DNA of 64,000 nt from NCBI RefSeq assembly GCF_023205015.1, contig NZ_CP096258.1, positions 1,736,001 to 1,800,000 of the forward strand, in the 5' to 3' direction. How positions within the stretch are numbered: position 1 is the stretch's first letter; each line of letters starts with the position of its first letter. A program made the position numbers and the translations under genes. The notes under the pieces were generated by a model. It did no database searches. It was not told the DNA's origin and saw nothing but the letters and a program-made list of their open reading frames with translations. This DNA is from Providencia rettgeri (GTDB lineage Bacteria > Pseudomonadota > Gammaproteobacteria > Enterobacterales > Enterobacteriaceae). This document shows positions 44,733 through 53,889 of this stretch, piece after piece.

Positions 44733-45668
44733 ATGCGTTTAAGTACCAATATGATTTACCACCAACGCTTGCAAGACATGAATAGCGCGCAAGCGCGTTG
44801 GATGGACGCCGGAAGCCAATTAGCGTCAGGTAAACGTGTAAGCAAGCCTTCTGATGACCCGCAAGCGTCTTCGCAAGCGGTGCGGATTAACCAGTCAGAA
44901 AACCGTAATCAACAGTATGTGGCGAGCCGTGGATTTGCTAAAACAGGAATGACCCTGCAGATGAGTATTTTGACTCAAATGACAGATGTGACCACGCAAA
45001 TCGATACCACCATTATTCAGGCATCAAACCAAGGTAGTTTAAGCGATAAAGACCGTAATACCTTGGCAGAACAACTCACGGGTTTGAAAGAGCAGTTAGT
45101 GGCGTTGGGTAACTCGACAGATGGCAATGGCCGCTATATTTTCGCGGGTTTTAAATCAGATAAACCACCATTTGAAATCGATGCTAACGGCGAAGTGCTT
45201 TATCACGGTGGCGACAAAGCGATTATGCAGAATGTGGCGAGTGACCGTGAGATGACGACTTATTTCACTGGCGCGCAAGTGTTTGATACGGACAGTAAAG
45301 GTGTTGTGAATATTTTCAAATCACTGAATACGGGTATTGAGTCACTGAAAAAACCACTGCAAGGCGCACCACAAGCAGATTTAGACCAAGCGCAATCTGA
45401 GTTGGGTGAAGCGAACCGTGCCATTAAATCCGCATTAGATCAAATTTCCAATATTGAAGCTAAGCAAGGTTTACAATTACAAGAAATTGATAAATTGAAT
45501 TTTTTAGCTGACACGCGCTCGATTCAAAACGCAGCCCGTAAAAGTGAGTTGTTAGAAACAAATTGGACTGGCACCACCACAGATTATTATAAAGAAAAAG
45601 CGATGTTTGAAGCTTCACAAAGTATTTTCAAAGACTTAAATAGCATGTCGCTTTTCGGCAGCCGTTAA
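44733..45668 (+). CDS. flgL: Hook-filament junction protein FlgL
   Basis: A 311-residue flagellin-like protein (E. coli 317). It opens MRLSTNMIYHQRLQDMNSAQARWMDAGSQLASGKRVSKPSDDP, the common flagellin N-terminus, and closes with a helical C-terminal part (EASQSIFKDLNSMSLF). It forms the second junction zone. A strong terminator follows, then the CRISPR island. Confidence 0.96.
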   Translation: MRLSTNMIYHQRLQDMNSAQARWMDAGSQLASGKRVSKPSDDPQASSQAVRINQSENRNQQYVASRGFAKTGMTLQMSILTQMTDVTTQIDTTIIQASNQGSLSDKDRNTLAEQLTGLKEQLVALGNSTDGNGRYIFAGFKSDKPPFEIDANGEVLYHGGDKAIMQNVASDREMTTYFTGAQVFDTDSKGVVNIFKSLNTGIESLKKPLQGAPQADLDQAQSELGEANRAIKSALDQISNIEAKQGLQLQEIDKLNFLADTRSIQNAARKSELLETNWTGTTTDYYKEKAMFEASQSIFKDLNSMSLFGSR

Positions 45669-45690
45669 TTATTTAATATTCTTTTTACTC

Positions 45691-45725
45691 ACCGCGCTTT
45701 GGAGCCATTCAAGCGCGGTTTTTTG
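45691..45725 (+). terminator. Terminator after flgL
   Basis: Perfect 9-bp stem ACCGCGCTT / AAGCGCGGT with an 11-base loop, followed by TTTTTTG. Confidence 0.92.
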
Positions 45726-45809
45726 TTTGGTTTTTTTAGTCACCACTTCAAAGTTTGAGTTCACTATTTGTGTTTTTCATATTGCATAAATTTGCGTTTG
45801 TTTTACCCT

Positions 45810-45946
45810 AATTTGACCTTTGATTTTTGCTCTTTAAAAATCCATTGACTAAACAATAAGTTACAACCAGTACTGAAAATAAAGGTATTTTTCATTTTTT
45901 AAAGCTAGCACGTTGTTTTTATTTGTTTTAATCTACGAAAGTTATA
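45810..45946 (+). promoter_or_regulatory. Leader of CRISPR array 1
   Basis: AT-rich sequence before the first repeat. It shares several blocks in the same order with the region before array 2: TTTGACCTTTG, TTTTTGCTCTTT, AATAAGTTA or AGTAAGTTA, and GGTATTTTTCA. It holds an IHF-like site with one mismatch. In type I-F systems the leader drives crRNA transcription and guides spacer integration at the first repeat. Confidence 0.75.
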
Positions 45947-47054
45947 GTTCACTGCCATACAGGCAGCTTAGAAATTGCGCATTAATATAATCATTCACTT
46001 TGTCGAGTTCACTGCCATACAGGCAGCTTAGAAAAGCACAACCCATGATTGCGTTAATCATGTTGTGTTCACTGCCATACAGGCAGCTTAGAAAACAAGA
46101 GCGGAAGAAGAGCAAACGCAAGCCAAGTTCACTGCCATACAGGCAGCTTAGAAATCAACCATTGGTGTTGTCTGTACGGGTGATGAGTTCACTGCCATAC
46201 AGGCAGCTTAGAAAATGCTGAAAGCTCACTAGCAGAAATGGGGATGGTTCACTGCCATACAGGCAGCTTAGAAATTTAATACGCACAAAATCAGGACTCG
46301 TAACCAGTTCACTGCCATACAGGCAGCTTAGAAAATTCAAATGCCCCAGCCACTGGATGTATGTAAGTTCACTGCCATACAGGCAGCTTAGAAACGAAGC
46401 CACCGAATACATGGGGCAAATGTTTAGTTCACTGCCATACAGGCAGCTTAGAAAGTGATATTTGGCTCAAAGCTAACGTCTTTTTCGTTCACTGCCATAC
46501 AGGCAGCTTAGAAACCACGCGCCGGTAACGCAATTTTGCCGTCAGTGTTCACTGCCATACAGGCAGCTTAGAAATCTGAATCCGATAGGTTGCGGCTTCG
46601 CATTTCGTTCACTGCCATACAGGCAGCTTAGAAATAAGTCACCGACATTCGGCAATGTAGCTGGCTGTTCACTGCCATACAGGCAGCTTAGAAAAAATAT
46701 GGCAAGAGTATTGAGGGCAATTTAAAGTTCACTGCCATACAGGCAGCTTAGAAATAACAATCACCGATGTAATGGCCTCGCTTGGTGTTCACTGCCATAC
46801 AAGCAGCTTAGAAACAAGCGCCTTTTCCGATACCGCCAGTAGATTGGTTCACTGCCATACAAGCAGCTTAGAAACAAGCGCCTTTTCCGATACCGCCAGT
46901 AGATTGGTTCACTGCCATACAGGCAGCTTAGAAATGTCGTCCACAACATATCTTCCATATTGAATTGTTCACTGCCATACAGGCAGCTTAGAAAAAAACG
47001 TTTTTTACAATCACTGATAAGCCCACGTTCACTGCCTCATAGGCAGCATAAAAA
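45947..47054 (+). CRISPR. Type I-F CRISPR array 1: 19 repeats, 18 spacers
   Basis: Repeats of 28 bases start every 60 bases from 45947 to 47027, with 32-base spacers. The repeat begins GTTCACTGCCATACAGGCAG and ends CTTAGAAA; its palindrome CTGCC/GGCAG and the tail giving the CUAAGAAA crRNA handle are typical of type I-F. The last repeat (47027-47054) is degenerate (CTCAT loop, CATAAAAA end), marking the old end, so the leader and newest spacers are on the left. Repeats at 46787 and 46847 share a G-to-A change, and the two spacers after them (46815-46846 and 46875-46906) are identical. Confidence 0.98.
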
Positions 47055-47209
47055 AGCTATCAAAGCGTTTTTTTTACGCACCATTTTGTGAAACCCTTCG
47101 CAGATTGGACTTTAGTCATGGATTAAGGCTTGTTTAGTGGGAGAAAGGTTATTTTAATAGGATTAATTGATTTAAAAATCTTATTATTTAAGGACGAAAA
47201 TTAGCTCAT
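47055..47209 (+). promoter_or_regulatory. cas operon upstream region
   Basis: 155 AT-rich bases between the degenerate last repeat and cas1, where the cas promoter should lie. AAGGACG before the cas1 ATG is a usable ribosome binding site. Confidence 0.5.
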
Positions 47210-48184
47210 ATGGATGATTTTTCACCGAATGACTTAAAAACTATTTTACATTCGAAACGGGCCAATATGTATTACTTGGAACATTGCCGAGTAATGCAAA
47301 AAGACGGTCGAGTGCTCTATTTCACCGAAGCCAAAAACGAAAATCTCTATTTCAATATCCCAATAGCAAACACCACCGTTTTGTTACTGGGAACAGGAAC
47401 CTCCATCACTCAAGCTGCGATGCGAATGCTATCCCAAGCAGGGGTGCTTGTTGGTTTTTGTGGTGGTGGGGGAACGCCACTGTATATGTCCACCGAAGTT
47501 GAATGGTTAACACCACAAGGAGAGTATCGGCCAACGGAATATCTGCAAGGCTGGTTATCCTTTTGGTTTGATGATGAAAAACGTTTAGCAGCAGCCAAAG
47601 TACTACAGCAATCACGCATCAAATACTTACAACAAGTTTGGCAAAGCTCCCGTGAGCTACAAAATGAAGGTTTTACCTATAACGACAGCACTATCCAATC
47701 CGCATTAAACACCTTTCACCAACGCACTGACGCAGCCCAAGATACACAAGAATTATTACTCACCGAAGCCCAACTGACTAAAACCTTATATAAGTACGCA
47801 TCGAATAATACAGGGCAAACGAATTTTACTCGTCAGCACCAAGCGACGGACAAAGCTAATGACTTTTTAAACCATGGTAATTATCTGGCTTATGGGTTAG
47901 CTGCAAGTTGCTTATGGGTATTAGGTATTCCTCATGGCTTTGCTGTGATGCACGGTAAAACTCGTCGTGGGGCTTTGGTCTTTGATATTGCTGATTTAAT
48001 CAAAGATGCCATTATTTTGCCATGGGCGTTTATTTGTGGCAAAGAAGGAGCGAGTGAGCAAGAATTTCGCCAGCAAGTTTTGCAATCTTTTGTTGAGCAT
48101 CAGTCCCTTGATTTTATGTTCGATACCGTTAAATCACTGGCTTTGCCAGCAAAGAAAAATCCACAACAGGTCATGCCACTATGA
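47210..48184 (+). CDS. cas1: Type I-F CRISPR adaptation integrase Cas1
   Basis: A 324-residue Cas1 of the I-F branch. The catalytic metal-binding residues fit Glu186 (LLLTEAQL), His248 (GFAVMHGK) and Asp259/Asp262 (FDIADLIKD), close to the positions in Pseudomonas aeruginosa Cas1f. With Cas2-3 it inserts new spacers. First gene of the cas operon; the stop overlaps the cas2-3 start (ATGA). The frame is intact. Confidence 0.97.
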   Translation: MDDFSPNDLKTILHSKRANMYYLEHCRVMQKDGRVLYFTEAKNENLYFNIPIANTTVLLLGTGTSITQAAMRMLSQAGVLVGFCGGGGTPLYMSTEVEWLTPQGEYRPTEYLQGWLSFWFDDEKRLAAAKVLQQSRIKYLQQVWQSSRELQNEGFTYNDSTIQSALNTFHQRTDAAQDTQELLLTEAQLTKTLYKYASNNTGQTNFTRQHQATDKANDFLNHGNYLAYGLAASCLWVLGIPHGFAVMHGKTRRGALVFDIADLIKDAIILPWAFICGKEGASEQEFRQQVLQSFVEHQSLDFMFDTVKSLALPAKKNPQQVMPL

Positions 48185-51100
48185 TGGTTACCTTTGTTTC
48201 CCAGTGTGAAAAACATGCCTTAAAGCGAACTCGACGAGTGTTAGGTGCATTTGCGAACCGAATTGGTGATAACACTTGGCAAACGCTGATCACTCAAGAA
48301 GGCTTGCAAACGCTACAAAAATTATTGCGGCGCAGTGCCAGCCGCAATACTGCGGTGAGTTGCCACTGGATACGCTCTCGATCGCGCAGCCAGTTACTTT
48401 GGGTGGTTGGGAATAAAAGTAAATTTAATGCACAAGGGCATGTTCCCGTTAATCGAACAGAAAAATCCCTACTGGGTAGTGAACGTGAAAATAATTGGAG
48501 GTATTTGCCACTCATCAATGGGTTTGCTCGGTTGGCCGCGTTGCTCCATGACTGGGGAAAAGCTTCGCAACTTTTTCAAGACAAGTTAAATCCACATGTT
48601 AAAATCCATTTTAAGGGGGATCCCCTGCGCCACGAATGGGTATCTTCATTGCTATTTAGCGCGCTGGTAAAAAGCCAAGCCGAACCACAACGGGATGAAA
48701 GCTGGCTTGACGCGTTAGTTACCTCCTCATGGCATGAGCAGCAACTGCAAGCTTGGGTAAGGGAAAACAATCAGTGCGAAACACCACTGAGCCAATTACC
48801 TGATGCCGCTTCACTTCTGGTTTGGTTGATTGTTTCACATCACCGATTGCCCTTTTTGGCTAGTAAACAAGCTCGTTTGCGATATGAGGGTAAAAGCTGT
48901 GATTCATTAGCCGAATTATTAAAACTGGTGGATAAACAGTGGGGCTATCAAAATTATTATGATGAGGCTGAATATTCACAGCGTATCCATCAATGTTTCG
49001 AATTTCCTCATGGGTTATTGAGTGAGTCAAAAGTTTGGCAACAAGCGCTCAGTCAGGCGGCAGAACACCTTAAACATCAACTGCCACTGTTGAATGAAGC
49101 ACTCGAAAATGGCTGCTGGCGGCTAGTTGCAGAACAAGAACGCTTGTGTTTGATGCTAGGGGATCATAATTATTCCTCAAAAGAGGCGGATCCAACATGG
49201 CAATCAAATATTCCATTGTATGCCAATACACGGCGTTTACATGGGCAATCTGCGTACAAGCAACAGCTTGATGAGCACTTGGTCAACGTCGCTAATATTG
49301 CCGCTAACGTTACGGAATACCTGCCCTTTTTTGCAACAGAACCCCCAGTAGCAAGTGATATTAATGAACTTAAACATAATAAAAATGCGACTGGAAAATT
49401 CAGTTGGCAGGAAGATGTGGTTAATACCATCAATCAGTATCGGGATGATCAACACGATAAAATGCAAGGGTATTTTATCGTTAACATGGCGAGTACTGGC
49501 TGTGGCAAAACAGTTGCCAATGCCAAGATTATGCAGGCACTCGCGGAAGATAAACAAAGTTTACGGTTTATTCTTGCTTTAGGGCTGCGCACATTGACAC
49601 TACAAACTGGGGATGAATATCGTCACCGATTAGGCGTCGAAGATGATAACCTTGCCGTGCTGGTTGGTTCAAAAGCGGTATTAGAACTCCATCAAGAACA
49701 TCTCAGTGAGCAGATGTTTATTAAGGATGCTCATCAATTAGCCGAGTTTGGTTCTGAATCTCAAGAAAGTCTTTTTGATGATGAAGGGCTCGAATTGAAC
49801 TGGCAAGGCAGTTTACCAGAAGAAGAACTTTCGACTGTATTAACACGACCAAAAGACAGGGCATTGCTCTATGCCCCTATCTTAGCTTGCACCATAGACC
49901 ATATGATGGGAGCAACAGAAACCACTCGAGGTGGGCGCTATATTCTTCCCTATCTGCGCTTAATGTCATCTGACTTAGTTATTGATGAGATTGATGATTT
50001 TACAGGAGATGATTCTAAAGCCATCGGGCGTTTAGTCTATTTAGCGGGCGCATTGGGTAGAAAGGTCATGATCTCATCCGCAACTATCCCCCCTACATTG
50101 GCTCTTTTCTATTTTAAGGCTTATCAACTGGGTTGGCGGGTTTATGCGCTTAGCCAGCAAAAATCACCGCAAGTGGGCTGTATTTGGGTGGATGAGGGAC
50201 AATATGACAGTAAAAAAGATAAATGTACCCACTCATGCCATATTGCAACGATCACTGCGGCAGATGAAGAAGAAACACTCAATTATTATCGCCAATACCA
50301 TCGTACTTTTATTGAAAAACGTATTAAGACGCTTAAATCACAAGTTGCACGACGTAAAGCATTTATTGTACCTATGCAAAAGGAACAAGGTTCTGACCAA
50401 CAAACACACTATTTTTCTCACATTCAGCAAGGGATCTTAAGGCTGCACCAAGCGCATTCATGTACTGAAATGCAAACTCAGCTTCAAGTTTCCTTTGGCG
50501 TCGTGCGTGTCGCCAATATTTCGGTTTGTGTTGCATTAACCCATCATTTATTAGCGAGTGAATGGCCGGACGGGGTAGAGATTCGCACCATGGCCTATCA
50601 TAGCCAGCAAGTGTTGCTATTACGTCATGAGCAAGAAAAACACCTTGATGCTGTATTGAAGCGTAAAGAAAAAGTAGGAGAGCAACCTAATGCTTTCCAA
50701 AATCCAGTTATTCGGCAGCATATTGACCACGTTCACCAGCAAGGCCAAGCGAAACACCTTATTTTTATTCTAGTGGCGACGCCTGTTGAGGAAGTTGGAC
50801 GTGATCACGATTTCGATTGGGCGGTGATCGAACCTTCATCTTATCGCTCTATCATTCAGATGGCAGGGCGGGTTCGTCGGCACCGAGAGGGGGAAATAAC
50901 CCACCCCAACGTCGCTTTGCTGCAATACAACTGGAAAGGATTCATTGAAGAAAAGCCACTGGATGTTTTTTGTAAACCGGGTTATGAAAATGGCAATCTA
51001 AGTCTTCGTTTGTCCACCCATGACCTGTGTGAGCTAGTGGATGAACAGCAACTATTAAAATCTGTCGATGCAGTACCTAGAATTCAACAAATCGCGAATT

Positions 51101-51651
51101 GGAAAAATCAGCAAAATAACAACTTGGCTTGTTTAGAGCATGCATCTATCGAACAATTGATGGGGGATGTGGCAGAAACGCCTATGCCTAAAACAACCGT
51201 GAAAACGCGATCTTCTCATTTATCAAAAATAGAATTATCTAAAAATAGGCCGCCTGTGCTTTGGGGGTATACCTCTGGGGCTTTGGGGCTAACAGCGCTT
51301 TCTCAGCAATTTTTTTCATTTAGAAAAAGTGAGCCGACAATTTGTTTATCTCTAATTTTATCAGCAAAAAATAAACTGCATTTTTGTGAATATGAGAAGG
51401 ACAGTGGTTGGGTAAAAATTGATGGGGCATACGGGATAAATTTGCAACCACTTGCAGAGTCATTAAAACGCAGGCTATGGCTAGTGCGCGATTATCAGCA
51501 ATCTTTAGAAAACCGTGAAAATGAATACCAGTCAGCGGAACAGCTTTCTCAGCGCTATGGGGAGATCAGTTTTATACCACGTAAAAAAAGTGGCATTCAT
51601 TTTTATTATAACGACCAAATGGGACTCAGCACGTTTAATAATTCCAAGTAA
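48181..51651 (+). CDS. cas3f: Type I-F Cas2-Cas3 fusion: adaptation subunit and helicase-nuclease
   Basis: A 1156-residue protein. Residues about 1-95 are the Cas2-like domain; then the HD nuclease with LLHDWGK near residue 122 and a second His motif (RHEWVSSLLF); then the SF2 helicase with Walker A (ASTGCGKT) near residue 437, DEID in box II (VIDEIDDF) near 602, SAT (ISSATIPP) and the motif VI QMAGRVRRHR near 893. It joins Cas1 for spacer uptake and degrades targets recruited by the Csy complex. All key motifs are present, so the gene looks functional. Confidence 0.97.
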   Translation: MMVTFVSQCEKHALKRTRRVLGAFANRIGDNTWQTLITQEGLQTLQKLLRRSASRNTAVSCHWIRSRSRSQLLWVVGNKSKFNAQGHVPVNRTEKSLLGSERENNWRYLPLINGFARLAALLHDWGKASQLFQDKLNPHVKIHFKGDPLRHEWVSSLLFSALVKSQAEPQRDESWLDALVTSSWHEQQLQAWVRENNQCETPLSQLPDAASLLVWLIVSHHRLPFLASKQARLRYEGKSCDSLAELLKLVDKQWGYQNYYDEAEYSQRIHQCFEFPHGLLSESKVWQQALSQAAEHLKHQLPLLNEALENGCWRLVAEQERLCLMLGDHNYSSKEADPTWQSNIPLYANTRRLHGQSAYKQQLDEHLVNVANIAANVTEYLPFFATEPPVASDINELKHNKNATGKFSWQEDVVNTINQYRDDQHDKMQGYFIVNMASTGCGKTVANAKIMQALAEDKQSLRFILALGLRTLTLQTGDEYRHRLGVEDDNLAVLVGSKAVLELHQEHLSEQMFIKDAHQLAEFGSESQESLFDDEGLELNWQGSLPEEELSTVLTRPKDRALLYAPILACTIDHMMGATETTRGGRYILPYLRLMSSDLVIDEIDDFTGDDSKAIGRLVYLAGALGRKVMISSATIPPTLALFYFKAYQLGWRVYALSQQKSPQVGCIWVDEGQYDSKKDKCTHSCHIATITAADEEETLNYYRQYHRTFIEKRIKTLKSQVARRKAFIVPMQKEQGSDQQTHYFSHIQQGILRLHQAHSCTEMQTQLQVSFGVVRVANISVCVALTHHLLASEWPDGVEIRTMAYHSQQVLLLRHEQEKHLDAVLKRKEKVGEQPNAFQNPVIRQHIDHVHQQGQAKHLIFILVATPVEEVGRDHDFDWAVIEPSSYRSIIQMAGRVRRHREGEITHPNVALLQYNWKGFIEEKPLDVFCKPGYENGNLSLRLSTHDLCELVDEQQLLKSVDAVPRIQQIANWKNQQNNNLACLEHASIEQLMGDVAETPMPKTTVKTRSSHLSKIELSKNRPPVLWGYTSGALGLTALSQQFFSFRKSEPTICLSLILSAKNKLHFCEYEKDSGWVKIDGAYGINLQPLAESLKRRLWLVRDYQQSLENRENEYQSAEQLSQRYGEISFIPRKKSGIHFYYNDQMGLSTFNNSK

Positions 51652-51678
51652 AAACTCCAGTCACAAGGACCATTTACT

Positions 51679-51756
51679 ATGTTAGATCCAGCAATAGAGG
51701 CCTTTTTTGCAGAGCGCAAAGAGGGATGGCTTAAAAAAATACAAAAGCATCAATGA
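51679..51756 (+). pseudogene. csy1: Frameshifted 5' end of csy1 (cas8f)
   Basis: ATG at 51679 with AAGGA 9 bases upstream encodes MLDPAIEAFFAERKEGWLKK, the normal N-terminus of enterobacterial Csy1, then shifts out of frame at a run of seven A (51733-51739) and stops at 51754-51756. With one more A the frame would read on as NTKAS into the main part (M at 51753). The stop TGA overlaps the internal ATG (ATGA), so re-initiation is possible. Confidence 0.8.
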
Positions 51757-52946
51757 GTGACAATGAAATGCGGCAATTGCAACAGGAATGTGATGCCATT
51801 TTTTCATTGCCACAATGGTTGCCGAATGCGGCAAAGCGAGCAGGGCAAATATCGTTATCAACCCACCCCTGTACTTTTAGCCACCCAAGCTCTAGAAAGA
51901 ATAAAAATGGTTATGTTACTGCGATATTAGCGAATTCAGCTTGGAAAAACGAAGGGTTTTTACGCACTGGAAACGTGATTGTGCAAACGGATGCATTAGG
52001 TAATGCAGCAGCCCTTGATGTGTATAAATTTCTTACGCTTGAATTGCAAGATAGCAAAACATTATTGGCTCATATTGAGGATGAAACCGCATTAGCAAAA
52101 GAGTTGCTTAGCCATGGAAATGAACACTACCAAGTTCTTAGGGATGGGTTTCTTGAGATGATTGGGGTAGATAATACGGTAGTGACTAGTTCGAAAATCA
52201 AACAAGTTTATTTTCCTGTTTGGCTAGAGGATAGCGAATATCACTTATTATCACCATTAACACCATCAGGCTTAGTTTTCGAACTGCGTAAACGCATTGA
52301 TGCTATTCGATTTTCTGAACAAACTAAAGCACTGCGAGACTTAAAACGTAAAGGGGAATTTAGCGACATTGGCTATCAAGAGATTTATGGTCTTACAACC
52401 ATTGGCTATGGGGGAACTAAGCCACAAAATATTTCCGTGCTCAATAACCAAAATGCGGGTAAGGCTCATTTGTTACCCTCACTCCCTCCTAAAATAGCGC
52501 AACGAAAGCTGCGTTTGCCTACCTTCGATTTCTTTTCAAATACATTGGACCCTTGGCGGGTAAAAGAAAGCTTAGAGGCTTTTCATCGCTTAATTTCACT
52601 ACCAAAAGAGCAGCGTGGTAGCCGTTTTATTGAATATCGTAATAGACGTATTCAAGAATACTTAGACTACATTATGTTAACTATGTGGGAAGTCCGGCGT
52701 GAATTTGAACAAAATGGTATTCAATTACCAGCCCAGCTTGTAAAAGAGCAACAGATTTGGTTGTTTCCTGATCAACAGCGGCGCAATCACTCAGATGAAT
52801 GGTTAGAAAGGTTGGTTAGCCTTATTGCCCAGCAATTTATGTGGCATTACAAAAAAGTGTTGGGGAAAAAAGCGATTCGTTTAGGGAATGATGAACTTGC
52901 GGCTATCGCGGAAGTTATTGCCCTCAATAAGGAGCTATTACGATGA
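51753..52946 (+). CDS. csy1: Type I-F Csy complex large subunit Csy1 (Cas8f), main part
   Basis: A 397-residue open frame covering all but the first 25 residues of Csy1. Family segments are visible: SLPQWLPNAAKRAGQISLSTHPCTFSHP near the start, GNAAALDVYKFLTL near residue 84, and YGGTKPQNISVLNNQNAGKAHLLPSLPP near residue 225. Csy1 recognises the PAM and, with Csy2, the 5' handle of the crRNA. The natural start lies in another frame at 51679; this ATG has no good binding site of its own and would rely on re-initiation at ATGA. The end overlaps csy2 (ATGA). Confidence 0.88.
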   Translation: MSDNEMRQLQQECDAIFSLPQWLPNAAKRAGQISLSTHPCTFSHPSSRKNKNGYVTAILANSAWKNEGFLRTGNVIVQTDALGNAAALDVYKFLTLELQDSKTLLAHIEDETALAKELLSHGNEHYQVLRDGFLEMIGVDNTVVTSSKIKQVYFPVWLEDSEYHLLSPLTPSGLVFELRKRIDAIRFSEQTKALRDLKRKGEFSDIGYQEIYGLTTIGYGGTKPQNISVLNNQNAGKAHLLPSLPPKIAQRKLRLPTFDFFSNTLDPWRVKESLEAFHRLISLPKEQRGSRFIEYRNRRIQEYLDYIMLTMWEVRREFEQNGIQLPAQLVKEQQIWLFPDQQRRNHSDEWLERLVSLIAQQFMWHYKKVLGKKAIRLGNDELAAIAEVIALNKELLR

Positions 52947-53886
52947 CGCCAACTTATATACTCAAACTTCCTCGCATCAAAATACACAATGCCAATGCGT
53001 TATCTAGCCCTTATACCATTGGCTTTCCTGCCATGACGGCTTGGTTAGGGTTTATGCATGCCCTAGAACGAAAACTCCGCGCTGCAAGTGAATTGGATAT
53101 TATTCTTGATTCTCTGGCCGTGATCAGCCACCGCTGTGACTTACAAACCTACCGTGGCGCTAATGATTATGTGAGTTCCATTGTGGGGACGGGGAATCCA
53201 TTAAATAGCGATGGGACTCGTTCAGCATTTATCGAAGAAGCCCGTTGCCACTTAGAGGTTTCTTTATTGATTAAGTATGCCATTAACCAAAATGGTGAGA
53301 TTGAAGCACTGCCTGAGCATTCAGCCATACTGGATATGATCCATGACTTGGTAATGACAATGAAATTAGCCGGGGCGATATTCTGTCACTGGCGAAGCCA
53401 ACGACACATATCCTGCCGTTTGAAGATGCAGATGGAAAAGATATGCAAGCTTTACTGAATAGTGTCATGCCCGGCTATGCCCTGATTGAACGTCGTGACT
53501 TAATGATTGAGTCTATGGATAAAGGACAAGATGCAATGGATGCCTTACTGGAACATGTGGTTGTGGAAAATAATTGTGTTGAAGTTGAAGAGAAAAATGG
53601 GCACAAGGCGTCATTTGAATGGCGGACTCAACGTAAAACAGCAGGCTGGATTGTGCCTATCTCAACAGGATATCAAGGTATTTCCCCGTTAGGGCAAGCA
53701 AAAAACCAGCGAGATCCAGAAGTCCCTCACCGATTTGCAGAAAGTATCGTCACACTTGGCGAATTTGTTTTGGTAAACCGTATTAACAACATCAATGCAA
53801 TATTATGGGAATACGGCTATGACGAACTTAATAACCTTTATTTATGCCAACAAGTGGCAGCTAACTTTATTTCGAGTGGAGAGTAA
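52943..53886 (+). pseudogene. csy2: Frameshifted csy2 (cas5f)
   Basis: The first frame (MTPTYILKLPRIKIHNANAL) follows Csy2 up to residue 144 (MTMKLAG) and then goes wrong and stops at 53458. The other frame continues exactly with DILSLAKPTTHILPFEDADG and on to the stop at 53886. The break is at the G-run 53372-53375 (GCCGGGGCGAT): one additional G restores a 314-residue Csy2 with A-G-G-D at the joint. Csy2 holds the 5' handle of the crRNA with Csy1, so loss should stop assembly of the surveillance complex. No standard slippery sequence is present. Either a true mutation or a homopolymer sequencing error. Confidence 0.87.
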
Positions 53887-53889
53887 CGA

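Noticed and set aside
46000..46963. Open frames made of repeating LPYRQLRK or FLSCLYGSE units across the array
   Set aside because: They are translations of the CRISPR repeats; the 60-base period is a multiple of three and keeps frames open. Not genes.
29391..47110. Shared motif GAAACCCTTCGCA near 29394 and 47090
   Set aside because: Thirteen bases recur by chance many times in 64 kb; no further similarity around it.
53360..53380. Programmed -1 ribosomal frameshift as an explanation for csy2
   Set aside because: No X-XXY-YYZ slippery heptamer at the joint and no clear downstream stimulatory stem; homologues have one continuous frame. A mutation or sequencing error is simpler.
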